From Streptomyces sp. NBC_00510 (GTDB taxonomy: Bacteria; Actinomycetota; Actinomycetes; Streptomycetales; Streptomycetaceae): a stretch of DNA of 64,000 bases. The stretch spans positions 9,348,001-9,412,000 of the forward strand of contig CP107851.1 of assembly GCA_036013505.1 (NCBI GenBank). The letters are read 5' to 3'. Shown piece after piece: positions 29,211 through 37,246 of this stretch. Both the position numbers and the translations under genes were made by a program. The notes under the pieces were generated by a model. That model had not been told where the DNA came from. It worked only from the letters and a program-made list of their open reading frames with translations, and did not search any database. How positions within the stretch are numbered: position 1 is the stretch's first letter; each line of letters opens with the position of its first letter.

Positions 29211-29285
29211 CGGTGAGCGCGGCCCGGGGATGGCGCCGGGCGGAGGCCGCGGACGGGTCGCGGCTCCCGACGGCACGACGCTTGC

Positions 29286-29810
29286 TTGTGCGGCGACCAG
29301 GAGTGCCCGCCCGTGATCGGCCTGCCCGGGGGAGCGGTGCGGGCTTCCGCCCACCTGCGCGACCTCGGCGGGCTCCACCGCGCACCGGCGGGGCGGACGC
29401 CTCGCGGGACACCACGAGCCACCGCTGCGACCGCCCCGTCGACGACGTCGAGGCGCTGCGCGCGCACCGCGGCCCCGACACCGTCGACCTGCCTGGCGGC
29501 GCTGCACGCCGCCCGCCACGTCGGTCTCGACATCGGCACGGACGCGCTGCCGGCCACGGCCCGGCCCCGGCAGGGCGAACCCTGGTACGACGCGGCGGCG
29601 GCCGTCTTCGGCTCGGAGGGCGCCTGGGAACCGGAGAGCACGCTTACGGCGCTCGCCCGCTTCGCGGGACCGGTGCTCGTACTGGCAGGGGAGTACGACG
29701 TGCGCGCACCACCGCCCGCGATGCCCGAGGTGGCGGAACTGTTCCCGGACGCCGCGCCGGGCGTCCAGGCGGGCGACGGGCACTTCCCGTGGCGGGACGG
29801 CCGGGAGCGG
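29286..29810 (+). pseudogene. Remnant of an alpha/beta hydrolase (proline iminopeptidase-like) gene
   Basis: Pieces of one hydrolase lie in two frames. VIGLPGG and LRDLGGL (from about 29313) are in one frame. RTGGADAS and SHRCDRPVDDVEALRAHRG (29381-29491) are in another. ALHAARH, PWYDAAAAVFGSEGAWEP, GPVLVLAGEYDVRAPP and GDGHFPW (29499 to about 29800) return to the first. This is the order of proline-iminopeptidase-like hydrolases. The GHSxG nucleophile elbow expected between VDL and the ALHAARH helix is missing, and much of the lid is deleted. At least two frameshifts and deletions make the gene inactive. Confidence 0.75.
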
Positions 29811-29896
29811 TCGGTGCCCGGCCGACGCGGACAGCCCGGCGCGGAGGGCGAGTTCACCGGGCGGGGTCCGTCCTCACCGGCCCCGGCCCGCCCCGC

Positions 29897-30835
29897 TCAC
29901 GCCCGGGCGGCCGCGGGCAGCGTCACCTCCCAGGTGTCCACCGCGAAGTGCAGACCCATGCCGTGCGCGGTGTACAGGCGCAGGGCCCCCGTGGTGTTGT
30001 CGGTGTCCACCCCCAGGCCGAGGGTGTCGCGGCCGCGGGCGGCGTAGACCCCGAAGGCGTGGCGCAGCAGGTGGCCGGCGACGCCCCGGCCCCGCGCCTC
30101 CTTGCGCACCCCGAGGCTGCGGATCCACGCCATGGCCGCGCGGTCGTCACGGGTCAGCGCCACGCCGACGTCCCCCGCGCCCTCCAGCGAGGCGATCCAC
30201 ACCAGGGACCAGTCGATGCCCGAGCCGAGGTCGTCCAGCCACTGCGGGTAGGTGCGGCGCTGGTGGTCGAAGTGCTCCGCGAAGGTCTCCTGCAGGAGTT
30301 CGTGGGCGCGGCGCCGGTCGGCCTCCTCCGCGCAGTCGCGCAGCGTCAGCCCAGGCGGCGGCTCGGGGACGGTGTCCGCGGCCGCGGACAGCGGGCGGGT
30401 CAGCACGTGGTAGCGCCGTACGGTCTTCCAGCCGCGCCGCGTCAGGCGGGACGTGTCCATGGTGGGCGCGGTGTTCAGGGCGAGATGGACGACGGCCCGG
30501 GCCACGCCGTTCTCCGCGGCGCGCTCGGCGGCCCGGTCCTCCAGGAGGTCCAGCAGCCGCTCCCCGGCCTCCTGGTGCGCGGTCAGGACGTAGTGGTCGA
30601 CGTCGATGCGTTCGGCGCCGGAGTCGTCCCACAGCAGCCCGAACGCGACGGGCACGCCGTCCTCGAAGACCAGCCAGGAGTTGCGTTCCAGGTCGGCCTC
30701 GGGGTGGACCAGTGACGACTCGACCGTCCCCAGGTCGGTCTCGGGCTGCCCGAGCTCCACGACGTCGACGGCGTTGAGCAACTCGCAGATGACGGGCGCG
30801 TCCTCGGGGGCGGCCGGCCGTACGGTGATGGGCAT
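29897..30835 (-). CDS. GNAT-family N-acetyltransferase, tandem domains
   Basis: A 312-residue protein made of two GNAT-like halves. The N-terminal half (ITVRPAAPEDAPVICELLNAV) is degenerate. The C-terminal half has the acetyl-CoA loop in VRKEARGRGVAGHLLRHAF (about residues 245-263) and the LGVDTDNTTGALRLYTAHGM end typical of mycothiol-synthase-like or Eis-like acetyltransferases. The substrate is unknown. The ATG at 30835 begins exactly at the conserved first strand. It is an independent minus-strand gene between the hydrolase remnant and a membrane-protein gene. Confidence 0.85.
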   Translation of the reverse strand: MPITVRPAAPEDAPVICELLNAVDVVELGQPETDLGTVESSLVHPEADLERNSWLVFEDGVPVAFGLLWDDSGAERIDVDHYVLTAHQEAGERLLDLLEDRAAERAAENGVARAVVHLALNTAPTMDTSRLTRRGWKTVRRYHVLTRPLSAAADTVPEPPPGLTLRDCAEEADRRRAHELLQETFAEHFDHQRRTYPQWLDDLGSGIDWSLVWIASLEGAGDVGVALTRDDRAAMAWIRSLGVRKEARGRGVAGHLLRHAFGVYAARGRDTLGLGVDTDNTTGALRLYTAHGMGLHFAVDTWEVTLPAAARA

Positions 30836-30915
30836 GCCGCAACTGTCGGTACCGGTGCCGGCCCCGCGCAAATGTTTTTCGCGGCGGAGCCGGTCCGGCG
30901 GGGACGGTGTCCGTG

Positions 30916-32079
30916 TCAGGCGTCGGCAGCCTCGGTCGCCGGACGGTCGGCTTCGGCGTCGGCGTCTGTGTCGCGCTGGGCGGGGACGGTGACTTCCACG
31001 GCCCCGCCGGCCTCCTCCGTCGCGTCGGCGTCCTCGGCGGTGGGTGCGGCCGGTACGGCCGGTACGGACGGTGTGGCGAGCGTGGCGGGGGCGGTTCGTA
31101 CGGCCGTTGCGGCCGCCGCGACCCCCGTCGGCACCGCGGGCGCCATGACGTCGAGGTCGGCGTCGTCGGGCCGGCGGTCGCGGCGGACGTCGCCGACGAT
31201 CAGGGCCACCACCGCCGCGGAACCGACGAATTCCAGCAGGCTCTGCGAGGTGTCCACGGCGGTCACGGGCATCGTGCCGACCGCGTAGCCCCACAGCTCC
31301 GTGAAGGCCGACGGCATCATGAAGAGCGACAGGCCCACCGAGAAGCCCGGGGCGGTGGGTCGCCGCCGGGCCGCGAGCAGCATGCCGGCCCCGCACAGCA
31401 CGGTCAGGCACACCCACTGGTACGGCGACGGCACCGCGAGGATCGCCCGCCCGCTGCCCTTGCCGACGATCAGGTCGCTGAGCACACCCGGCCCCACCTG
31501 AACGGCCGTCACCGCGTTCCGGCCGATGTAGAAGACGTTGAGCACCGCGAGCAGCAGCCCGGAGGCGGTGGCCGTCACCTTCACCGGGCGGATGCCGCCC
31601 GTCACCGCGTCCGCGGCGGCGGCCTCGTACTCCATGTGCCGGGCGAGCAGGAGGAGCGCTCCCAGGATGAGCGTGAGCACCACGGCGAGGACGGCGGTGC
31701 TGCCCACGGCGTTCAGCGAGGCACCCTTCAGGGTGCCGAACCACGGGTCGGAGGGCGAGTCGAGCAGCAGGTACCAGACCGCGGGGAGGCGGAAGCCGAG
31801 GGTCACGGTGCACGCGGTCACCAGCAGGCCGCCCGCGCCGCGGGTGCGGAACAGCGCCGCCAGACCGGCGCAGAGCTGCAGCGCCGCCAGGCCGAGGTCG
31901 AGCGAGGAGGTCGCCGACAGCCCCGGCACCCATCCGGTGGTCCACAGCGACCAGGCGCCCGGCAGACCGCGGACAACGATGTCGTAGAGCAGCCAGAACG
32001 CCGTCTGGGAGAACAGCGCGAGGCTGAGCAAGGCCACGGCTATCCGCACTTGATTGATCGACATCCCCGGACGGTTCAT
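30916..32079 (-). CDS. Integral membrane protein of unknown function
   Basis: A 387-residue protein with about eight hydrophobic helices in the first 310 residues and a long Ala/Thr/Asp/Glu-rich tail (about 320-387) that is probably disordered. I recognise no enzyme or transport motif. The ATG at 32079 follows GAGGGGA. It stands 80 bases upstream of the acetyltransferase on the same strand, and co-transcription is possible. Confidence 0.7.
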   Translation of the reverse strand: MNRPGMSINQVRIAVALLSLALFSQTAFWLLYDIVVRGLPGAWSLWTTGWVPGLSATSSLDLGLAALQLCAGLAALFRTRGAGGLLVTACTVTLGFRLPAVWYLLLDSPSDPWFGTLKGASLNAVGSTAVLAVVLTLILGALLLLARHMEYEAAAADAVTGGIRPVKVTATASGLLLAVLNVFYIGRNAVTAVQVGPGVLSDLIVGKGSGRAILAVPSPYQWVCLTVLCGAGMLLAARRRPTAPGFSVGLSLFMMPSAFTELWGYAVGTMPVTAVDTSQSLLEFVGSAAVVALIVGDVRRDRRPDDADLDVMAPAVPTGVAAAATAVRTAPATLATPSVPAVPAAPTAEDADATEEAGGAVEVTVPAQRDTDADAEADRPATEAADA

Positions 32080-32321
32080 GGCGCGCTGTCCCCTCGACGG
32101 CCAAACGTGGTTGAGTTCACAACTATCCAATGACGGAGCAGAGCATAAACGGTCCCCCATGGGCCCGCGCCAATCCGCCCCCGGCGTGCCCGCCTTGCGA
32201 AACCGCACGGGAACGCCATGCCAACGGAAAGTGAATGACGCCCCGTCAGGGAAAACCGTCACCAGCCCCGTGGAATGATCGGTGCGCGATGGAACGGGCC
32301 TCGGAGGAAGGGGAGTTGCCC

Positions 32322-33131
32322 ATGACGGCGGGAGCGCTGGCGATCACGGGCGCGGCGGGCACCATCGGCTCCGTGGCGCGCGCCGCACTGCGCGGGGAGT
32401 CGGCACGGCTGGTCCTGCTCGACCGGGTCCCGCTGGTCGCGGAAGCCGCGAACGAGGAGGTGCACACCGTCGACCTGCGCGACGCCGACGCCGTGCGGTC
32501 CGCCCTGGTGGGCGTCGACCGGGTCCTGCACCTCGGCGGCATCCCCGACGAGGCCCCGCTGGCCGACCTCCTGGAGGCCAACGTCCTCGGCACCCACCAC
32601 GTCCTGGAAGCCGCCCGGTGCGGTGGCATCCGGCGCGTCGTGCTGGCCGGGAGCAACCGCGTCACCGGTTTCTACCCCGCCGGGCACCGCACCGCTCCGG
32701 ACGAACCGGTGCGCCCCGACGGCCTGTACGGGGTCAGCAAGGCGGCCGTCGAGGCGCTGGGACGGCTCTACGCCGACAAGTTCGGGCTCTCCGTCATCTG
32801 CCTGCGCATCGGCAGCTTCGAGGCGGAACCCGGCGAGCCCCGCCACCTGGCGACCTGGCTCAGCCACCGCGACGCCGTCGGCTGGATCCGGGCCGCGCTC
32901 ACCGCGCCGCCCGGCGTGCGCTACGCCACGGCGTACGCCGTCTCCGCCAACACCCGCCGCTTCTGGGAACTCCCCGACCCGTCGGTGCTCGGCTACACCC
33001 CCGTCGACGACGCCGAGCAGCACGCCTCGCGCCTCACCACCGCGGACGGCGACGCCGTACCGGACCCGGCCGCGCCCCAGGGCGGCCCGTACGCCCTGCC
33101 CGAGGTCACGCTCGCGCACCTTCGACGCTGA
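32322..33131 (+). CDS. NAD-dependent epimerase/dehydratase family protein, uronate dehydrogenase-like
   Basis: A 269-residue short-chain dehydrogenase of the extended type. The Rossmann motif is GAAGTIG (about residues 10-16), and the catalytic pair lies in YGVSK. The segments GSNRVTGFYPAGH, LRIGSFEAEP and LATWLSH are close to those of uronate dehydrogenases, which oxidise glucuronate or galacturonate to aldarolactones with NAD. The ATG at 32322 has GGGGAG six bases before it. The substrate is inferred from the motif pattern, and another sugar epimerase or dehydrogenase is possible. No other uronate-pathway gene is adjacent. Confidence 0.8.
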   Translation: MTAGALAITGAAGTIGSVARAALRGESARLVLLDRVPLVAEAANEEVHTVDLRDADAVRSALVGVDRVLHLGGIPDEAPLADLLEANVLGTHHVLEAARCGGIRRVVLAGSNRVTGFYPAGHRTAPDEPVRPDGLYGVSKAAVEALGRLYADKFGLSVICLRIGSFEAEPGEPRHLATWLSHRDAVGWIRAALTAPPGVRYATAYAVSANTRRFWELPDPSVLGYTPVDDAEQHASRLTTADGDAVPDPAAPQGGPYALPEVTLAHLRR

Positions 33132-33209
33132 CCCGGAAGAATGTTGTCAGAGGCCTGTGATGGGATACCGGAGAACACCGCAGCCACCATCTCCGGGGAG
33201 AACACGCCC

Positions 33210-33476
33210 ATGCCTCAGTACCCTTCGCTGACCCACGCCCTGGCGGAGGCGCTCGTGGACGTCACCTGGTTCATCGACGGCACGGACGACGAACAGATGG
33301 ACGAGGACGACGCCGTGACGGCACTGGAGGGCGTCGCGGCCGTGGTCGACCGCATGTCGGAAGCACAGCGGGCCGAGTTGCTCGACGTGCTCGAGGCGAT
33401 GGCGGCAGCCGAGGCCGACCCCCGTCGCCGCGCGTTCCTGGAGACGTTCCCGGAGGACTTCGGCGTCGTCGAGTGA
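33210..33476 (+). CDS. Small conserved-looking acidic protein of unknown function
   Basis: An 88-residue acidic protein (LTHALAEALVDVTWFIDGTDD, then mostly helical to FPEDFGVVE). It has no signal peptide or known motif. The ATG at 33210 is preceded by GGGGAG. It lies 78 bases after the uronate dehydrogenase-like gene and could be transcribed with it. Strong codon bias supports that it is real. Function unknown. Confidence 0.65.
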   Translation: MPQYPSLTHALAEALVDVTWFIDGTDDEQMDEDDAVTALEGVAAVVDRMSEAQRAELLDVLEAMAAAEADPRRRAFLETFPEDFGVVE

Positions 33477-33514
33477 CCACCCGGTCGCCTCCTCGGCGTG
33501 GGCCCCGCGCGAGG

Positions 33515-34474
33515 TCAGCCCCGCAGCAGCCGCGGGTCGAGGAGGCGGTGCAGCCGGTGGGCGACGGGACGGAAGCCGCGACGCGGCCAGAACGCCGAGG
33601 ACAGCGGGTTCGCCGCCCGCCAGTCCGTCACGCACACGCGGAACCCGCGCCGGGCGGCGTCCGCGAAGGCGTGCTCGGTGAGCCGGCGTCCCACACCGCT
33701 GCCGCGGTACTCCGGAACGGTCGCGGCGAGGAGCAGTTCGACCGAGCCGCGCGGCGCCGTCAGCGAGACCTCGTCCTCGGGCACCGGCCGCATGACGCAG
33801 AAGCCCCGGACCCCTTCCGGCCCCTCGGCGAGCCAGTACGACACGGCGGGGTCCTCCAGCAGCTCCAAGTGGCCCGGGCGCAGGCCCTCGTAGAAGGACG
33901 GCTCGATGAAGGCGAAGACCGGCGGGCCCGCGTGCGCGTCGGCGACCAGGCGGAACAGCGGCTCCAGCGCGGCGAGGTCCGACGGCCCCGCGGCGCGCAC
34001 GTCGTCGTGGCAGCCGCCCGCCCCCGCCGCCAGGTCCGTCACGGCGTGGACCTGCTCGTACGCGAAGCACTGCGACAGCCAGACCGGCAGGTCACCGGCG
34101 GCCGCGACGGCGTAGTGGTGCAGCCGCCCGTCGGCGAGCCACGGACCCGACAGGTCCGCGTAGAGCCCGCGCAGTACGTCCTCGTCGCGTGCCGCGTAGT
34201 GCCCGGGCCCCGTCCAGACGTGCCGTCCCCGGCCGTCGTCGCCGGGTACGGCGAGGAGGTACCCGGCGGGCCTGCCGTCCGCCGTCTCCGCGACCGCGCC
34301 CCGCGCGCCCTGCTCCCAGGCGTCCCGCAGCAGGGCGGCGCAGGCGGCCGGTTGGGTGAAACCCGGGTCGAGCGCGGTGTCCCGGGCGAGGTCGCGGCGG
34401 TGGCGGGCGGCGAGCAGGCCGGACGCGGCATCGACGTCGGACGCCGCGAACGGCCTGGTGGTCGGCGCGATCAC
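33515..34474 (-). CDS. GNAT-family N-acetyltransferase
   Basis: A 319-residue protein with a degenerate N-terminal GNAT half and a C-terminal half that has the cofactor loop ATVPEYRGSGVGRRLTEHAF (about residues 240-258), followed by DWRAANPLSSAFWPRRGFRP. It probably acetylates a small molecule or peptide; no substrate can be given. The methyltransferase gene upstream ends 22 bases before this start on the same strand, suggesting an operon. Confidence 0.85.
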   Translation of the reverse strand: MIAPTTRPFAASDVDAASGLLAARHRRDLARDTALDPGFTQPAACAALLRDAWEQGARGAVAETADGRPAGYLLAVPGDDGRGRHVWTGPGHYAARDEDVLRGLYADLSGPWLADGRLHHYAVAAAGDLPVWLSQCFAYEQVHAVTDLAAGAGGCHDDVRAAGPSDLAALEPLFRLVADAHAGPPVFAFIEPSFYEGLRPGHLELLEDPAVSYWLAEGPEGVRGFCVMRPVPEDEVSLTAPRGSVELLLAATVPEYRGSGVGRRLTEHAFADAARRGFRVCVTDWRAANPLSSAFWPRRGFRPVAHRLHRLLDPRLLRG

Positions 34475-34496
34475 GGGGGTGTCTTCCTTCCGGTGG

Positions 34497-35276
34497 TCAG
34501 CCCTTGCGGGCCTCGATCAGATAGCGCTGCGAGTACGCCACGAAGGGTCCGTGCCGCTCCATGAAGTCGTGCAGCCGCGCCAGCTGCTCGCGGTAGGCGT
34601 CCACCGTGAAGCCGGGCACGATCCAGATGACCTTGCGCAGGAAGTGGACCACGGCGGCGATGTCGTGGAACTCCATGCGCAGTGCCTCCTGGCGCAGGTC
34701 CACGACCTCCAGGCCCGCCGCTTCGGCGCGTGCGGTGGCCTCGACCCCGCTGGAGCCGGCCGTGGTCGTGAAGGGGTCCCGTGTGTGCGTGGCGACCGGC
34801 CGGGGCCCCATCAGGTAGTCCGTCAGCTCCCGCACCGAGCCGGCGCCGACCTGCTGGGACAGGTAGGTGCCCCGGGGACGCAGCACCCGCCGTACCTCGT
34901 CCCAGCGGGTCACCACCGGATGCCGGCTGACGACCAGGTCGAAGTGGCCGTCGGGGAAGGGCAGGTCGGCCGTGTCATCGGCCTCGACGACGGTGGCGCC
35001 CAAGGGCGCCAGGTTGCGGCGGGCGATCTCCAGGTTGGGCGCCCAGGACTCCGTCGCCGCGACCACCGGTGGGGCGGTCGGCACGGTCGCCAGGACCTCC
35101 CCGCCGCCGGTCTGGATGTCGAGCACGGCCTCGGCCCGCGCCGTCCGTTCGGCGAGGAGCCCGGTGTAGCCCCAGGACGGGCGCTGCTCGGTGGCGCGGC
35201 CGGTGAACCAGGAGAAGTCCCATCCCTCGGTCGGGACGGCCTCCCCTTCGGCGAGGAGATCTTGGAACGTGGACAT
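34497..35276 (-). CDS. Class I SAM-dependent methyltransferase
   Basis: A 259-residue cytoplasmic methyltransferase. Motif I reads VLDIQTGGGEVLATVP (about residue 48), and post-I and motif II-like pieces are ATESWAPNLEIARRNLAPLG and FDLVVSRHPVVTRWDEVRRVLRPRGTYLSQQVG (in part). The family transfers a methyl group to a small molecule; the acceptor is unknown. It is the first gene of a probable two-gene unit with the GNAT gene 22 bases downstream. Confidence 0.85.
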   Translation of the reverse strand: MSTFQDLLAEGEAVPTEGWDFSWFTGRATEQRPSWGYTGLLAERTARAEAVLDIQTGGGEVLATVPTAPPVVAATESWAPNLEIARRNLAPLGATVVEADDTADLPFPDGHFDLVVSRHPVVTRWDEVRRVLRPRGTYLSQQVGAGSVRELTDYLMGPRPVATHTRDPFTTTAGSSGVEATARAEAAGLEVVDLRQEALRMEFHDIAAVVHFLRKVIWIVPGFTVDAYREQLARLHDFMERHGPFVAYSQRYLIEARKG

Positions 35277-35353
35277 GGGCGCGAGGATGGCAGAGGCGCC
35301 GGGCGGAGCGCATCCTGATTACGCCGGGCCCGGCGCCGCCCGGCGGTGCGCCG

Positions 35354-35896
35354 TCAGCAGCCGGACGCCAGGGGGGTGAAGGACATCGGGGTGCCCTCCT
35401 CGGCGCGGACGGCCGTACCGTAGGTCGTGGAGTCCACCTTGTACCAGACGTCGTCCCGGGTGCGGTCGCCGCCGACGTCGTCCAGTTCGACGCACCAGCG
35501 TTCCGCCGACACCACACGGGTGTAGGACTCGGTGCCCTGCTGGACCTTCCGGCAGTCCTGGTAGTGCTCGGTGGTGTACCAGGTCCGGGTCGACTTGCGC
35601 TTGCCGGAACCCTTCGAGGAGGTGTGCTTCACCCGCCGGGTGCGGTCGGTGCATCGCTGCACCATGTGCGGGCGCCGCGCGGGGGCCGTCCTGCGCGCCA
35701 CGTGCCGGTGGTCGTCCAGCGCTCCGGTGACGGGCGGGTCCGCCTTCGCGACCGGGGTGCGGGTGCCGGCGGAAGCGGCGGCCGACGGTCCCGATCCGGC
35801 CACGGCGCCGGAGTCCGGGCTCCCGCAGGCACCCAGCAGGGCGGCCAGGAGCGCGGCGGCCACGGCGGCGGAGTACGGGCGGCGGTGTCTGTGCAC
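35354..35896 (-). CDS. Probable secreted lipoprotein
   Basis: A 180-residue protein with a lipoprotein signal peptide: basic start, hydrophobic VAAALLAALL, then the lipobox LLGAC with Cys near residue 24. The mature part is basic, with several cysteines (QRCTDRT, DCRKVQQ, RWCVELDD, SGC) that could form disulfides. The GTG at 35896 has AAGGAG only four bases upstream. No function can be assigned. A hexamer-repeat tract lies directly before the ribosome site. Confidence 0.72.
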   Translation of the reverse strand: MHRHRRPYSAAVAAALLAALLGACGSPDSGAVAGSGPSAAASAGTRTPVAKADPPVTGALDDHRHVARRTAPARRPHMVQRCTDRTRRVKHTSSKGSGKRKSTRTWYTTEHYQDCRKVQQGTESYTRVVSAERWCVELDDVGGDRTRDDVWYKVDSTTYGTAVRAEEGTPMSFTPLASGC

Positions 35897-35907
35897 TTCT
35901 CTCCTTG

Positions 35908-35955
35908 ATGAACGTGAACGTGGACACGAAGGTGAACACGAAGGCGAACGCGAAC
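35908..35955 (-). repeat. Eight-unit hexamer tract upstream of the lipoprotein gene
   Basis: Eight consecutive six-base units of the form RYGAAV on the plus strand (atgaac, gtgaac, gtggac, acgaag, gtgaac, acgaag, gcgaac, gcgaac) run without a break. The tract ends 12 bases before the lipoprotein GTG, so it would lie in its 5' leader. It could affect translation or arise from repeat slippage. Confidence 0.7.
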
Positions 35956-36158
35956 GGTGCTGACGGTCGGTGCCCGCCCGGATCATGACGCATCGTGGAC
36001 GGACCGGGTTCCCGTCCGCCCGGTTTCGACGGAGCCCTGACGCCGGCTGCCCGTTCCGGGCGTCCGGAAGTCGAACGCTGGGTAGGAACCGGGACGGGGA
36101 TGGCTGGAAGTCGTAGTCCTTGCCCGGGTCGCCGACGGCCCGGGAAGGGGGGAATCCG

Positions 36159-37184
36159 GTGGGGAAGACATCTGCGTTCGTCCGTATCGACGGCCCGGGG
36201 GCATGGGCCGCGCACAGCGGGACCGCACGGGGCCGGGCCGGGGTGCCCGTCCGCGTACCGGGCCCGTCGCTGCTCAACCCCGGCCTGCGGCAGGTGGAGC
36301 CGCACGTCATGGCCTGGGCGCGGCGGGCCGGGTTGCTGTCCGCGCCGGCCTCGGGGCAGGCCGGCCGGGAACGGCAGGTCGCCATGGCCGCGCACGTGTG
36401 GCCATGGGCGACCCCGGCCCGTCTGACGGAGCTGGCCCGGCTGACGCTGTGGATGTTCGCCGTCGACGACGGCAGCGACGTCGGCCCGTCCACGGGGACC
36501 GGCGCGGAACTGGAGGCCATGGCACGGGCCGTCGGCGGCTGCGGGTGGGAGGTCCCCGCGTCGGCGCCGCCGGCCGTCCGCGTCCTGGGCGAACTCCTGC
36601 CGCGGGTGACCGGCGCCATGGGGCCCGCCTGGGGCGACCGTTTCCGCCGTCACCTGCTCGGGTGGATCCGCACCAACCAGGACATGATCCGGATCCGCGC
36701 CGGCGACGAGGTGCCCACCCCCGAGGCCTACGTCTCCTGGCGGCGGGTCTCCGGCGCGACCGGCTGGTGCTTCGACCTCATCGAGTACGCCCAGGAGGCG
36801 GAACTGCCCCCGGCGATCTGGTTCTCGCCGGCCTGCCGCGCGCTGCGCGAGGCCGCCGCCGATGTCATCGGCTGGACCAACGACCTGTTCTCGGTGGAGA
36901 AGGAGCTGCGCTCGGGGGAGACCACCAACCTGGTCCTCGTCCTGCGCCACCACCACGGCCTGACGCTGGACGAGGCGATCGACGAGACGCGGCTGTGGCA
37001 CGCCCGCCGCGTCGCCGCCCTGCGCACCGCGACACGCGACCTGTACGCCACCGCCCTCGCGACCGACCTCACCCCGGGGCAGCTGGCGGCGGTCTGCCAG
37101 TACGCGGACGGCATCCACGCCTGGGCCCGCGGCTTCCTCGACTTCTCCCTGGCCTCCGCCCGCTACCGCGCCCCCGGTGGGTAG
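36159..37184 (+). CDS. Class I terpene synthase (terpene cyclase family)
   Basis: A 341-residue protein with both metal-binding motifs of bacterial class I terpene synthases. The aspartate-rich motif is Asp103-Asp104-Gly-Ser-Asp107 in MFAVDDGSD, and the NSE triad is Asn241, Ser245 and Glu249 in NDLFSVEKE. The C-terminal Arg-Tyr pair is in SARYRA. The family cyclises farnesyl or geranyl diphosphate after ionisation by Mg2+; the product cannot be predicted. The GTG at 36159 fits the family length. A TTG 39 bases upstream is a weaker alternative. The next gene, a P-loop/TPR protein, starts 62 bases later in the same direction. Confidence 0.9.
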   Translation: MGKTSAFVRIDGPGAWAAHSGTARGRAGVPVRVPGPSLLNPGLRQVEPHVMAWARRAGLLSAPASGQAGRERQVAMAAHVWPWATPARLTELARLTLWMFAVDDGSDVGPSTGTGAELEAMARAVGGCGWEVPASAPPAVRVLGELLPRVTGAMGPAWGDRFRRHLLGWIRTNQDMIRIRAGDEVPTPEAYVSWRRVSGATGWCFDLIEYAQEAELPPAIWFSPACRALREAAADVIGWTNDLFSVEKELRSGETTNLVLVLRHHHGLTLDEAIDETRLWHARRVAALRTATRDLYATALATDLTPGQLAAVCQYADGIHAWARGFLDFSLASARYRAPGG

Positions 37185-37246
37185 CCGGCGGCGCCACCGG
37201 GAATGCACCACGGCAGGGGAGGACCGGGGGAACGGGGGAGTACGCG

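Noticed and set aside
35908..35955. The hexamer tract as a PHO box, because it contains several GTTCA-like units
   Set aside because: The period is six bases, not eleven, and it lies in the 5' leader next to the ribosome site, not near a promoter -35 region.
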